DNA of 64,000 bases from Luidia sarsii (GCA_949987565.1 OX465109.1:10804509-10868508), one strand, 5' to 3'; numbered from the stretch's first letter, positions 11,318 through 24,480 are shown. Notes: generated by a model not told the origin, from the letters alone. Numbers and translations are program-made.

Positions 11318-12723
11318 CTCATCGAGAGGGAGCTTGTCTGTCTGCAGTGTATGGCATGACGATCGGTGCAGTGTTCCCAGAAAGAAAAAACACCTTGCAG
11401 GTTAATATCTCCTTCGATATTAATTTCCCATAGCTAAAAATTGGCGCGCAGAGAGCCCTTGGAGGGGGCTATCGACTAGTGTTAAGATAATTGAAATCGG
11501 ACAAGTACACATGAAAACATCATCAAGCAAAGGCAACTCACCATCATCAGGGAGAGAGCTTGTCTGTGTACAGTGTTGCGCATAGCAAAGGTTTCGGTGT
11601 TCCTAGAAAGAAAGATACACTTTGCAGGTTAATATCTCCTTCGATTTTAATGTCACAGAGCTAAAACTTGGCCTATAAAGAGCCCTTGGAGGGGGCTATC
11701 GACTAGTGTTAAAATATTTGAAATCGGACAACTACACAAGAAAAGATCATCAAGCAAACGCAACTGACCCTCATCGGGGAGGCAGCTTGTCTGTCTGCAG
11801 TGTATGGCATGACGATCGGTGCAGTGTTCCCAGAAAGAAAAAACACCTTGCAGGTTAATATCTCCTTCGATATTAATTTCCCATAGCTAAAAATTGGCGC
11901 GCAGAGAGCCCTTGGAGGGGGCTATCGACTAGTGTTAAGATAATTGAAATCGGACAAGTACACATGAAAACATCATCAAGCAAACGCAACTCACCATCAT
12001 CAGGGAGAGAGTTTGTCTGTCTGCAGTGTAGCGCATAGCAAAGGGTACGGTGTTCCTAGAAAGAAAGATACAATTTGCAGGTTAATAGCTCCTTCGATTT
12101 TAATGTCACAGAGCTAAAACTTGGCCTATAAAGAGCCCTTGGAGGGAGCTATCGACTAGTGTTAAAATATTTGAAATCGGACAACTACACAAGAAAAGAT
12201 CATTAAGCAAACGCAACTTACCCTCATCAGGGAGGGAGCTTGTCTGTCTGCAGTGTATGGCATGACGATCGGTGCAGTGTTCCCAGAAAGAAAAAACACC
12301 TTGCAGGTTAATATCTCCTTCGATATTAATTTCCCACAGCTAAAACTTCGCGTGCCGAGAGCCCTTGGAGGGGGCTATCGACTAGTGTTAAGATAATTGA
12401 AATCGGACAAGTACACATGAAAACATCATCAAGCAAAGGCATTTCACCATCATCAGGGAGAGAGCTTGTCTGTGTACAGTGTTGCGCATAGCAAAGGTTT
12501 CGGTGTTCCTAGAAAGAAAGATACACTTTGCAGGTTAATATCTCCTTCGATTTTAATGTCACAAAGCTAAAACTTGGCGCGCAGAGAGCCCTTGGAGGAG
12601 GGCTATCGACTAGTGTTAAGATAATTGAAATCGGACAAGTACACATGAAAACATCGTCAAGCAAAGGCAACTCACCATCATCAGGGAGAGAGCTTGTCTG
12701 TCTGCAGTGTACCGCGTAGCAAA
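11318..12723 (+). repeat. Six-monomer block, copy 2 (offset 5,433 bp from copy 1)
   Basis: It repeats the marker order of 5,885-7,290, including catcattaagc at 12,201 (copy 1 at 6,768) and gatacaatttgcagg. Private differences are ggggaggcagc near 11,776 and cggacaagtac where copy 1 has cggacatatac. Confidence 0.8.
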
Positions 12724-14244
12724 GGTTTTGGTGTTCCTAGAAAGAAAGATACACTTTGCAGGTTAATATCTCCTTCGATTTTAATGTCACACAGCTAAAA
12801 CTTGGCGTGCAGAGAGCCCTTGGAGGGGGCTATCGACTAGTGTTAAAATATTTGAAATCGGACAACTACACAAGAAAAGATCATCAAGCAAACGCAACTG
12901 ACCCTCATCAGGGAGGGAGCTTGTCTGTCTGCAGTGTATGGCATGACGATCGGTGCAGTGTTCCCAGAAAAAATAACACCTTGCAGGTTAATATATCCTT
13001 CGATATTAATTTCCCACAGCTAAAACTTGGCGTGCAGAGAGCCCTTGGAGGGGGCTATCGACTAGTGTTAAGATAATTGAGATCGGACAAGTACACATGA
13101 AAACATCCTCAAGCAAAGGCAACTCACCATCATCAGGGAGAGAGCTTGTCTGTCTGCAGTGTAGCGCATAGCAAAGGGTACGGTGTTCCTAGAAAGAAAG
13201 ATACACTTTGCAGGTTAATATCTCCTTCGATTTTAATGTCACAGAGCTAAAACTTGGCCTATAAAGAGCCCTTGGAGGGGGCTATCAACTAGTGTTAAAA
13301 TATTTGAAATCGGACAACTACACAAGAAAAGATCATCAAGCAAACGCAACTGACCCTCATCAGGGAGGGAGCTTGTCTGTCTGCAGTGTATGGCATGACG
13401 ATCGGTGCAGTGTTCCCAGAAAAAAAAGAAACCTTGCAGGTTAATATCTCCTTCGATATTAATTTCCCACAGCTAGAAATTGGCGTGCAGAGAGCCCTTG
13501 GAGGGGGCTATCGACTAGTGTTAAGATAATTGAAATCGGACAAGTACACATGAAAACATCATCAAGCAAAGGCAACTCACCATCATCAGGGAGAGAGCTT
13601 GTCTGTCTGCAGTGTAGCGCATAGCAAAGGGTACGGTGTTCCTAGAAAGAAAGATACACTTTGCAGGTTAATATCTCCTTCGATTTTAATGTCACGAAGC
13701 TAAAACTTGGCCTATAAAGAGCCCTTGGAGGGGGCTATCGACTAGTGTTAAAATATTTGAAATCGGACAACTACACAAGAAAAGATCATCAAGCAAACGC
13801 AACTGACCCTCATCGAGAGGGAGCTTGTCTGTCTGCAGTGTATGGCATGACGATCGGTGCAGTGTTCCCAGAAAGAAAAAACACCTTGCAGGTTAATATC
13901 TCCTTCGATATTAATTTCCCATAGCTAAAAATTGGCGCGCAGAGAGCCCTTGGAGGGGGCTATCGACTAGTGTTAAGATAATTGAAATCGGACAAGTACA
14001 CATGAAAACATCATCAAGCAAAGGCAACTCACCATCATCAGGGACAGAGCTTGTCTGTGTACAGTGTTGCGCATAGCAAAGGTTTCGGTGTTCCTAGAAA
14101 GAAAGATACACTTTGCAGGTTAATATCTCCTTCGATTTTAATGTCACAGAGCTAAAACTTGGCCTATAAAGAGCCCTTGGAGGGGGCTATCGACTAGTGT
14201 TAAAATATTTGAAATCGGACAACTACACAAGAAAAGATCATCAA

Positions 14245-14346
14245 GCAAACGCAACTGACCCTCATCGGGGAGGGAGCTTGTCTGTCTGCAGTGTATGGCA
14301 TGACGATCGGTGCAGTGTTCCCAGAAAGAAAAAACACCTTGCAGGT
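14245..14346 (+). repeat. Truncated A monomer, 145-bp deletion, copy 1
   Basis: The A monomer stops after ttgcaggt and continues directly as cagggagagagcttg of the next B monomer. The A tail half and the first 21 bp of the B head are missing. Only about 1 base of microhomology is visible at the join. Confidence 0.9.
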
Positions 14347-15233
14347 CAGGGAGAGAGCTTGTCTGTGTACAGTGTTGCGCATAGCAAAGGTTTCGGTGTT
14401 CCTAGAAAGAAAGATACACTTTGCAGGTTAATATCTCCTTCGATTTTAATGTCACAAAGCTAAAACTTGGCGCGCAGAGAGCCCTTGGAGGAGGGCTATC
14501 GACTAGTGTTAAGATAATTGAAATCGGACAAGTACACATGAAAACATCGTCAAGCAAAGGCAACTCACCATCATCAGGGAGAGAGCTTGTCTGTCTGCAG
14601 TGTACCGCATAGCAAAGGTTTCGGTGTTCCTAGAAAGAAAGATACACTTTGCAGGTTAATATCTCCTTCGATTTTAATGTCACAAAGCTAAAACTTGGCC
14701 TATTAAGAGCCCTTGGAGGGAGCTAACGACTAGTGTTAAAATATTTGAAATCGGACAACTACACAAGAAAAGATCATCAAGCAAACGCAACTGACCCTCA
14801 TCAGGGAGGGAGCTTGTCTGTCTGCAGTGTATGGCATGACGATCGGTGCAGTGTTCCCAGAAAAAAAAGAAACCTTGCAGGTTAATATCTCCTTCGATAT
14901 TAATTTCCCACAACTAAAACTTGGCGTGCCGAGAGCCCTTGGAGGGGGCTATCGACTAGTGTTAAGATAATTGAAATCGGACAAGTACACATGAAAACAT
15001 CATCAAGCAAAGGCAACTCACCATCATCAGGGAGAGAGCTTGTCTGTGTACAGTGTTGCGCATAGCAAAGGTTTCTGTGTTTCTAGAAAGAAAGATACAC
15101 TTTGCAGGTTAATATCTCCTTCGATTTTAATGTCACAGAGCTAAAACTTGGCCTATAAAGAGCCCTTGGAGGGGGCTATCGACTAGTGTTAAAATATTTG
15201 AAATCGGACAATTACACAAGAAAAGATCATCAA

Positions 15234-15415
15234 GCAAACGCAACTGACCCTCATCAGGGAGGGAGCTTGTCTGTCTGCAGTGTAGCGCGTAGCAAAGGGT
15301 ACGGTGTTCCTAGAAAGAAAGATACACTTTGCAGGTTAATATCTCCTTCGAATTTTAATGTCACGAAGTGTTAAGATAATTGAAATCGGACACGTACACA
15401 TGAAAACATCATCAA
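15234..15415 (+). repeat. 182-bp monomer with 46-bp deletion, copy 1
   Basis: gtcacgaag is joined directly to tgttaagataattg at 15368/15369. The 46 bp that normally run from ctaaaac to gactag are absent, with ag repeated at both edges. The same monomer has an extra a (cgaattttaatg), agcgcgtag, and cggacacgtacac. Confidence 0.9.
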
Positions 15416-16040
15416 GCAAAGGCAACTCACCATCATCAGGGAGAGAGCTTGTCTGTCTGCAGTGTAGCGCATAGCAAAGGGTACGGTGTTCCTAGAAAGA
15501 AAGATACACTTTGCAGGGTAATATCTCCTTCGATTTTAATGTCACGAAGCTAAAACTTGGCCTATAAAGAGCCCTTGGAGGGGGCTATCGACTAGTGTTA
15601 AAATATTTGAAATCGGACAACTACACAAGAAAAGATCATCAAGCAAACGCAACTGACCCTCATCGAGAGGGACCTTGTCTGTCTGCAGTGTATGGCATGA
15701 CGATTGGTGCAGTGTTCCCAGAAAGAAAAAACACCTTGCAGGTTAATATCTCCTTCGATATTAATTTCCCATAGCTAAAAATTAGCGCGCAGAGAGCCCT
15801 TGGAGGGGGCTATCGACTAGTGTTAAGATAATTGAAATCGGACAAGTACACATGAAAACATCATCAAGCAAAGGCAACTTACCATCATCAGGGAGAGAGC
15901 TTGTCTGTGTACAGTGTTGCGCATAGCAAAGGTTTCGGTGTTCCTAGAAAGAAAGATACACTTTGCAGGTTAATATCTCCTTCGATTTTAATGTCACAAA
16001 GCTAAAATTTGCCGCGCAGAGAGCCCTTGGAGGAGGGCTA

Positions 16041-16880
16041 TCGACTAGTGTTAAAATATTTGAAATCGGACAATTACACAAGAAAAGATCATCAAGCAAA
16101 CGCAACTGACCCTCATCAGGGAGGGAGCTTGTCTGTCTGCAGTGTAGCGCGTAGCAAAGGGTACGGTGTTCCTAGAAAGAAAGATACACTTTGCAGGTTA
16201 ATATCTCCTTCGAATTTTAATGTCACGAAGTGTTAAGATAATTGAAATCGGACACGTACACATGAAAACATCATCAAGCAAAGGCAACTCACCATCATCA
16301 GGGAGAGAGCTTGTCTGTCTGCAGTGTAGCGCATAGCAAAGGGTACGGTGTTCCTAGAAAGAAAGATACACTTTGCAGGGTAATATCTCCTTCGATTTTA
16401 ATGTCACGAAGCTAAAACTTGGCCTATAAAGAGCCCTTGGAGGGGGCTATCGACTAGTGTTAAAATATTTGAAATCGGACAACTACACAAGAAAAGATCA
16501 TCAAGCAAACGCAACTGACCCTCATCGAGAGGGACCTTGTCTGTCTGCAGTGTATGGCATGACGATTGGTGCAGTGTTCCCAGAAAGAAAAAACACCTTG
16601 CAGGTTAATATCTCCTTCGATATTAATTTCCCATAGCTAAAAATTAGCGCGCAGAGAGCCCTTGGAGGGGGCTATCGACTAGTGTTAAGATAATTGAAAT
16701 CGGACAAGTACACATGAAAACATCATCAAGCAAAGGCAACTCACCATCATCAGGGAGAGAGCTTGTCTGTCTGCAGTGTACCGCGTAGCAAAGGTTTTGG
16801 TGTTCCTAGAAAGAAAGATACACTTTGCAGGTTAATATCTCCTTCGATTTTAATGTCACAGAGCTAAAACTTGGCCTATA
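16041..16880 (+). repeat. Partial copy of 15,178-15,908 (862-bp offset), then a B monomer
   Basis: It repeats attacacaag, the 46-bp deletion, gcagggtaatatc, gagagggaccttg, cgattggtg and ttagcgcgcag. It then switches to an accgcgtag head with aaaggttttgg instead of the gtgtacag head. Confidence 0.8.
16096..16277 (+). repeat. 182-bp monomer with 46-bp deletion, copy 2
   Basis: Junction 16230/16231, 862 bp after copy 1. Its upstream neighbour is a C-like monomer (aaatttgccgcg) with a B tail. Confidence 0.9.
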
Positions 16881-19436
16881 AAGAGCCCTTGGAGGGGGCT
16901 ATCGACTAGTGTTAAAATATTTGAAATCGGACAACTACACAAGAAAAGATCATCAAGCAAACGCAACTGACCCTCATCAGGGAGGGAGCTTGTCTGTCTG
17001 CAGTGTATGGCATGACGATCGGTGCAGTGTTCCCAGAAAAAATAACACCTTGCAGGTTAATATATCCTTCGATATTAATTTCCCACAGCTAAAACTTGGC
17101 GTGCAGAGAGCCCTTGGAGGGGGCTATCGACTAGTGTTAAGATAATTGAGATCGGACAAGTACACATGAAAACATCCTCAAGCAAAGGCAACTCACCATC
17201 ATCAGGGAGAGAGCTTGTCTGTCTGCAGTGTAGCGCATAGCAAAGGGTACGGTGTTCCTAGAAAGAAAGATACACTTTGCAGGTTAATATCTCCTTCGAT
17301 TTTAATGTCACAGAGCTAAAACTTGGCCTATAAAGAGCCCTTGGAGGGGGCTATCAACTAGTGTTAAAATATTTGAAATCGGACAACTACACAAGAAAAG
17401 ATCATCAAGCAAACGCAACTGACCCTCATCAGGGAGGGAGCTTGTCTGTCTGCAGTGTATGGCATGACGATCGGTGCAGTGTTCCCAGAAAAAAAAGAAA
17501 CCTTGCAGGTTAATATCTCCTTCGATATTAATTTCCCACAGCTAGAAATTGGCGTGCAGAGAGCCCTTGGAGGGGGCTATCGACTAGTGTTAAGATAATT
17601 GAAATCGGACAAGTACACATGAAAACATCATCAAGCAAAGGCAACTCACCATCATCAGGGAGAGAGCTTGTCTGTCTGCAGTGTAGCGCATAGCAAAGGG
17701 TACGGTGTTCCTAGAAAGAAAGATACACTTTGCAGGTTAATATCTCCTTCGATTTTAATGTCACGAAGCTAAAACTTGGCCTATAAAGAGCCCTTGGAGG
17801 GGGCTATCGACTAGTGTTAAAATATTTGAAATCGGACAACTACACAAGAAAAGATCATCAAGCAAACGCAACTGACCCTCATCGAGAGGGAGCTTGTCTG
17901 TCTGCAGTGTATGGCATGACGATCGGTGCAGTGTTCCCAGAAAGAAAAAACACCTTGCAGGTTAATATCTCCTTCGATATTAATTTCCCATAGCTAAAAA
18001 TTGGCGCGCAGAGAGCCCTTGGAGGGGGCTATCGACTAGTGTTAAGATAATTGAAATCGGACAAGTACACATGAAAACATCATCAAGCAAAGGCAACTCA
18101 CCATCATCAGGGAGAGAGCTTGTCTGTGTACAGTGTTGCGCATAGCAAAGGTTTCGGTGTTCCTAGAAAGAAAGATACACTTTGCAGGTTAATATCTCCT
18201 TCGATTTTAATGTCACAGAGCTAAAACTTGGCCTATAAAGAGCCCTTGGAGGGGGCTATCGACTAGTGTTAAAATATTTGAAATCGGACAACTACACAAG
18301 AAAAGATCATCAAGCAAACGCAACTGACCCTCATCGGGGAGGGAGCTTGTCTGTCTGCAGTGTATGGCATGACGATCGGTGCAGTGTTCCCAGAAAGAAA
18401 AAACACCTTGCAGGTCAGGGAGAGAGCTTGTCTGTGTACAGTGTTGCGCATAGCAAAGGTTTCGGTGTTCCTAGAAAGAAAGATACACTTTGCAGGTTAA
18501 TATCTCCTTCGATTTTAATGTCACAAAGCTAAAACTTGGCGCGCAGAGAGCCCTTGGAGGAGGGCTATCGACTAGTGTTAAGATAATTGAAATCGGACAA
18601 GTACACATGAAAACATCGTCAAGCAAAGGCAACTCACCATCATCAGGGAGAGAGCTTGTCTGTCTGCAGTGTACCGCATAGCAAAGGTTTCGGTGTTCCT
18701 AGAAAGAAAGATACACTTTGCAGGTTAATATCTCCTTCGATTTTAATGTCACAAAGCTAAAACTTGGCCTATTAAGAGCCCTTGGAGGGAGCTAACGACT
18801 AGTGTTAAAATATTTGAAATCGGACAACTACACAAGAAAAGATCATCAAGCAAACGCAACTGACCCTCATCAGGGAGGGAGCTTGTCTGTCTGCAGTGTA
18901 TGGCATGACGATCGGTGCAGTGTTCCCAGAAAAAAAAGAAACCTTGCAGGTTAATATCTCCTTCGATATTAATTTCCCACAACTAAAACTTGGCGTGCCG
19001 AGAGCCCTTGGAGGGGGCTATCGACTAGTGTTAAGATAATTGAAATCGGACAAGTACACATGAAAACATCATCAAGCAAAGGCAACTCACCATCATCAGG
19101 GAGAGAGCTTGTCTGTGTACAGTGTTGCGCATAGCAAAGGTTTCTGTGTTTCTAGAAAGAAAGATACACTTTGCAGGTTAATATCTCCTTCGATTTTAAT
19201 GTCACAGAGCTAAAACTTGGCCTATAAAGAGCCCTTGGAGGGGGCTATCGACTAGTGTTAAAATATTTGAAATCGGACAATTACACAAGAAAAGATCATC
19301 AAGCAAACGCAACTGACCCTCATCAGGGAGGGAGCTTGTCTGTCTGCAGTGTAGCGCGTAGCAAAGGGTACGGTGTTCCTAGAAAGAAAGATACACTTTG
19401 CAGGTTAATATCTCCTTCGAATTTTAATGTCACGAA
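16881..19436 (+). repeat. Large block, copy 2 (offset 4,069 bp)
   Basis: Private variants ttgagatcgg (17,149), ctatcaactag and ggagctaacgac all match copy 1 at +4,069 bp. Identity runs to gtcacgaag at 19,437, where copy 1 enters its 46-bp deletion and this copy does not. Confidence 0.85.
18314..18415 (+). repeat. Truncated A monomer, 145-bp deletion, copy 2
   Basis: The join is identical, 4,069 bp after copy 1, and is also followed by a C monomer. Confidence 0.9.
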
Positions 19437-19530
19437 GCTAAAACTTGGCCTATAAAGAGCCCTTGGAGGGGGCTATCGACTAGTGTTAAAATATTTGAAA
19501 TCGGACAACTACACAAGAAAAGATCATCAA
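19303..19530 (+). repeat. Full-length monomer with the extra-a marker but no 46-bp deletion
   Basis: cgaattttaatgtcacgaag (19,418-19,437) is the lineage signature of the deleted monomers, but here ctaaaacttggcc follows normally. The downstream sequence matches what follows the gcagggtaatatc monomer of copy 1 (from 15,546). A homologous exchange in ttttaatgtcacgaag that removed 182 bp would explain it; an undeleted ancestor is the alternative. Confidence 0.8.
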
Positions 19531-20700
19531 GCAAACGCAACTGACCCTCATCGAGAGGGACCTTGTCTGTCTGCAGTGTATGGCATGACGATTGGTGCAG
19601 TGTTCCCAGAAAGAAAAAACACCTTGCAGGTTAATATCTCCTTCGATATTAATTTCCCATAGCTAAAAATTAGCGCGCAGAGAGCCCTTGGAGGGGGCTA
19701 TCGACTAGTGTTAAGATAATTGAAATCGGACAAGTACACATGAAAACATCATCAAGCAAAGGCAACTCACCATCATCAGGGAGAGAGCTTGTCTGTCTGC
19801 AGTGTACCGCGTAGCAAAGGTTTCGGTGTTCCTAGAAAGAAAGATACACTTTGCAGGTTAATATCTCCTTCGATTTTAATGTCACAGAGCTAAAACTTGG
19901 CCTATAAAGAGCCCTTGGAGGGGGCTATCGACTAGTGTTAAAATATTTGAAATCGGACAATTACACAAGAAAAGATCATCAAGCAAACGCAACTGACCCT
20001 CATCAGGGAGGGAGCTTGTCTGTCTGCAGTGTAGCGCGTAGCAAAGGGTACGGTGTTCCTAGAAAGAAAGATACACTTTGCAGGTTAATATCTCCTTCGA
20101 ATTTTAATGTCACGAAGTGTTAAGATAATTGAAATCGGACACGTACACATGAAAACATCATCAAGCAAAGGCAACTCACCATCATCAGGGAGAGAGCTTG
20201 TCTGTCTGCAGTGTAGCGCATAGCAAAGGGTACGGTGTTCCTAGAAAGAAAGATACACTTTGCAGGGTAATATCTCCTTCGATTTTAATGTCACGAAGCT
20301 AAAACTTGGCCTATAAAGAGCCCTTGGAGGGGGCTATCGACTAGTGTTAAAATATTTGAAATCGGACAACTACACAAGAAAAGATCATCAAGCAAACGCA
20401 ACTGACCCTCATCGAGAGGGACCTTGTCTGTCTGCAGTGTATGGCATGACGATTGGTGCAGTGTTCCCAGAAAGAAAAAACACCTTGCAGGTTAATATAT
20501 CCTTCGATATTAATTTCCCACAGCTAGAACTTGGCGTGCAGAGAGCCCTTGGAGGGGGCTATCGACTAGTGTTAAGATAATTGAAATCGGACAAGTACAC
20601 ATGAAAACATCCTCAAGCAAAGGCAACTCACCATCATCAGGGAGAGAGCTTGTCTGTCTGCAGTGTAGCGCATAGCAAAGGGTACGGTGTTCCTAGAAAG
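19437..20700 (+). repeat. Mixed stretch of deleted and normal monomers
   Basis: It holds gagagggaccttg/cgattggtg A units and one 182-bp monomer. A recombinant A unit near 20,395-20,570 has a left half with cgattggtg and aaagaaaaaacacc, and a right half with ttaatatatcc, ctagaacttggcgtg and catcctcaag. Confidence 0.7.
19983..20164 (+). repeat. 182-bp monomer with 46-bp deletion, copy 3
   Basis: Junction 20117/20118. It is preceded by a B monomer with the accgcgtag head and an attacacaag tail. Confidence 0.9.
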
Positions 20701-20843
20701 AAAGATACACTTTGCAGGTTAATATCTCCTTCGATTTTAATGTCACAGAGCTAAAACTTGGCCTATAAAGAGCCCTTGGAGGGGGCTATCGACTAGTGTT
20801 AAAATATTTGAAATCGGACAATTACACAAGAAAAGATCATCAA

Positions 20844-21025
20844 GCAAACGCAACTGACCCTCATCAGGGAGGGAGCTTGTCTGTCTGCAGTGTAGCGCGT
20901 AGCAAAGGGTACGGTGTTCCTAGAAAGAAAGATACACTTTGCAGGTTAATATCTCCTTCGAATTTTAATGTCACGAAGTGTTAAGATAATTGAAATCGGA
21001 CACGTACACATGAAAACATCATCAA
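20844..21025 (+). repeat. 182-bp monomer with 46-bp deletion, copy 4
   Basis: Junction 20978/20979. It opens the first of two 1,089-bp units; the next B monomer has a private acacgttgcaggg. Confidence 0.9.
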
Positions 21026-21932
21026 GCAAAGGCAACTCACCATCATCAGGGAGAGAGCTTGTCTGTCTGCAGTGTAGCGCATAGCAAAGGGTACGGTGTT
21101 CCTAGAAAGAAAGATACACGTTGCAGGGTAATATCTCCTTCGATTTTAATGTCACGAAGCTAAAACTTGGCCTATAAAGAGCCCTTGGAGGGGGCTATCG
21201 ACTAGTGTTAAAATATTTGAAATCGGACAACTACACAAGAAAAGATCATCAAGCAAACGCAACTGACCCTCATCGAGAGGGACCTTGTCTGTCTGCAGTG
21301 TATGGCATGACGATTGGTGCAGTGTTCCCAGAAAGAAAAAACACCTTGCAGGTTAATATCTCCTTCGATATTAATTTCCCATAGCTAAAAATTAGCGCGC
21401 AGAGAGCCCTTGGAGGGGGCTATCGACTAGTGTTAAGATAATTGAAATCGGACAAGTACACATGAAAACATCATCAAGCAAAGGCAACTCACCATCATCA
21501 GGGAGAGAGCTTGTCTGTGTACAGTGTTGCGCATAGCAAAGGTTTCGGTGTTCCTAGAAAGAAAGATACACTTTGCAGGTTAATATCTCTTTCGATTTTA
21601 ATGTCACAAAGCTAAAATTTGCCGCGCAGAGAGCCCTTGGAGGAGGGCTATCGACTAGTGTTAAGATAATTGAAATCGGACAAGTACACATGAAAACATC
21701 GTCAAGCAAAGGCAACTCACCATCATCAGGGAGAGAGCTTGTCTGTCTGCAGTGTACCGCGTAGCAAAGGTTTCGGTGTTCCTAGAAAGAAAGATACACT
21801 TTGCAGGTTAATATCTCCTTCGATTTTAATGTCACAGAGCTAAAACTTGGCCTATAAAGAGCCCTTGGAGGGGGCTATCGACTAGTGTTAAAATATTTGA
21901 AATCGGACAATTACACAAGAAAAGATCATCAA

Positions 21933-22114
21933 GCAAACGCAACTGACCCTCATCAGGGAGGGAGCTTGTCTGTCTGCAGTGTAGCGCGTAGCAAAGGGTA
22001 CGGTGTTCCTAGAAAGAAAGATACACTTTGCAGGTTAATATCTCCTTCGAATTTTAATGTCACGAAGTGTTAAGATAATTGAAATCGGACACGTACACAT
22101 GAAAACATCATCAA
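21933..22114 (+). repeat. 182-bp monomer with 46-bp deletion, copy 5
   Basis: Junction 22067/22068, exactly 1,089 bp after copy 4. Confidence 0.9.
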
Positions 22115-24378
22115 GCAAAGGCAACTCACCATCATCAGGGAGAGAGCTTGTCTGTCTGCAGTGTAGCGCATAGCAAAGGGTACGGTGTTCCTAGAAAGAA
22201 AGATACACTTTGCAGGGTAATATCTCCTTCGATTTTAATGTCACGAAGCTAAAACTTGGCCTATAAAGAGCCCTTGGAGGGGGCTATCGACTAGTGTTAA
22301 AATATTTGAAATCGGACAACTACACAAGAAAAGATCATCAAGCAAACGCAACTGACCCTCATCGAGAGGGACCTTGTCTGTCTGCAGTGTATGGCATGAC
22401 GATTGGTGCAGTGTTCCCAGAAAGAAAAAACACCTTGCAGGTTAATATCTCCTTCGATATTAATTTCCCATAGCTAAAAATTAGCGCGCAGAGAGCCCTT
22501 GGAGGGGGCTATCGACTAGTGTTAAGATAATTGAAATCGGACAAGTACACATGAAAACATCATCAAGCAAAGGCAACTCACCATCATCAGGGAGAGAGCT
22601 TGTCTGTGTACAGTGTTGCGCATAGCAAAGGTTTCGGTGTTCCTAGAAAGAAAGATACACTTTGCAGGTTAATATCTCCTTCGATTTTAATGTCACAAAG
22701 CTAAAACTTGGCGCGCAGAGAGCCCTTGGAGGAGGGCTATCGACTAGTGTTAAGATAATTGAAATCGGACAAGTACACATGAAAACATCGTCAAGCAAAG
22801 GCAACTCACCATCATCAGGGAGAGAGCTTGTCTGTCTGCAGTGTACCGCGTAGCAAAGGTTTTGGTGTTCCTAGAAAGAAAGATACACTTTGCAGGTTAA
22901 TATCTCCTTCGATTTTAATGTCACAGAGCTAAAACTTGGCCTATAAAGAGCCCTTGGAGGGGGCTATCGACTAGTGTTAAAATATTTGAAATCGGACAAC
23001 TACACAAGAAAAGATCATCAAGCAAACGCAACTGACCCTCATCAGGGAGGGAGCTTGTCTGTCTGCAGTGTATGGCATGACGATCGGTGCAGTGTTCCCA
23101 GAAAAAATAACACCTTGCAGGTTAATATATCCTTTGATATTAATTTCCCACAGCTAAAACTTGGCGTGCAGAGAGCCCTTGGAGGGGGCTATCGACTAGT
23201 GTTAAGATAATTGAGATCGGACAAGTACACATGAAAACATCCTCAAGCAAAGGCAACTCACCATCATCAGGGAGAGAGCTTGTCTGTCTGCAGTGTAGCG
23301 CATAGCAAAGGGTACGGTGTTCCTAGAAAGAAAGATACACTTTGCAGGTTAATATCTCCTTCGATTTTAATGTCACAGAGCTAAAACTTGGCCTATAAAG
23401 AGCCCTTGGAGGGGGCTATCAACTAGTGTTAAAATATTTGAAATCGGACAACTACACAAGAAAAGATCATCAAGCAAACGCAACTGACCCTCATCAGGGA
23501 GGGAGCTTGTCTGTATGCAGTGTATGGCATGACGATCGGTGCAGTGTTCCCAGAAAAAAAAGAAACCTTGCAGGTTAATATCTCCTTCGATATTAATTTC
23601 CCACAGCTAGAAATTGGCGTGCAGAGAGCCCTTGGAGGGGGCTATCGACTAGTGTTAAGATAATTGAAATCGGACAAGTACACATGAAAACATCATCAAG
23701 CAAAGGCAACTCACCATCATCAGGGAGAGAGCTTGTCTGTCTGCAGTGTAGCGCATAGCAAAGGGTACGGTGTTCCTAGAAAGAAAGATACACTTTGCAG
23801 GTTAATATCTCCTTCGATTTTAATGTCACGAAGCTAAAACTTGGCCTATAAAGAGCCCTTGGAGGGGGCTATCGACTAGTGTTAAAATATTTGAAATCGG
23901 ACAACTACACAAGAAAAGATCATCAAGCAAACGCAACTGACCCTCATCGAGAGGGAGCTTGTCTGTCTGCAGTGTATGGCATGACGATCGGTGCAGTGTT
24001 CCCAGAAAGAAAAAACACCTTGCAGGTTAATATCTCCTTCGATATTAATTTCCCATAGCTAAAAATTGGCGCGCAGAGAGCCCTTGGAGGGGGCTATCGA
24101 CTAGTGTTAAGATAATTGAAATCGGACAAGTACACATGAAAACATCATCAAGCAAAGGCAACTCACCATCATCAGGGAGAGAGCTTGTCTGTGTACAGTG
24201 TTGCGCATAGCAAAGGTTTCGGTGTTCCTAGAAAGAAAGATACACTTTGCAGGTTAATATCTCCTTCGATTTTAATGTCACAGAGCTAAAACTTGGCCTA
24301 TAAAGAGCCCTTGGAGGGGGCTATCGACTAGTGTTAAAATATTTGAAATCGGACAACTACACAAGAAAAGATCATCAA

Positions 24379-24480
24379 GCAAACGCAACTGACCCTCATC
24401 GGGGAGGGAGCTTGTCTGTCTGCAGTGTATGGCATGACGATCGGTGCAGTGTTCCCAGAAAGAAAAAACACCTTGCAGGT
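24379..24480 (+). repeat. Truncated A monomer, 145-bp deletion, copy 3
   Basis: The join is identical, 6,065 bp after copy 2. Here the following C monomer has been lost and the ctattaagagccc monomer follows directly. Confidence 0.9.

Larger units (their letters stand above)
12812..16040 (+). repeat. Large block, copy 1 (copies near 16,881 and 22,877)
   Basis: Markers in order are aaaaaataacacc, ttgagatcgg (near 13,080), ctatcaactag (near 13,284), aaaaaaaagaaacc, a truncated A monomer with a 145-bp deletion, a C monomer, ggagggagctaacgac, ttctgtgtttctag, a monomer with a 46-bp deletion, gcagggtaatatc, gagagggaccttg with cgattggtg, ttagcgcgcag and aaatttgccgcg. A private change reads gggacagagc near 14,043. 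Confidence 0.85.
20701..22850 (+). repeat. Two tandem 1,089-bp units (five monomers, one carrying the 46-bp deletion)
   Basis: Equivalent points are 20,796 and 21,885, 20,978 and 22,067, and 21,573 and 22,662. The last C monomer differs between units: aaatttgccgcg near 21,616 versus aaacttggcgcg near 22,705. Confidence 0.8.

Noticed and set aside
12756..13076. Longest + strand open reading frame (106 codons), and the many 60-88 codon frames with the same residues
   Set aside because: They are the same satellite translated repeatedly. The frame shifts each monomer because about 226 bp is not a multiple of three, stops recur once or twice per monomer, and indels and deletions ignore the frame. 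No domain, signal peptide or gene context is visible.
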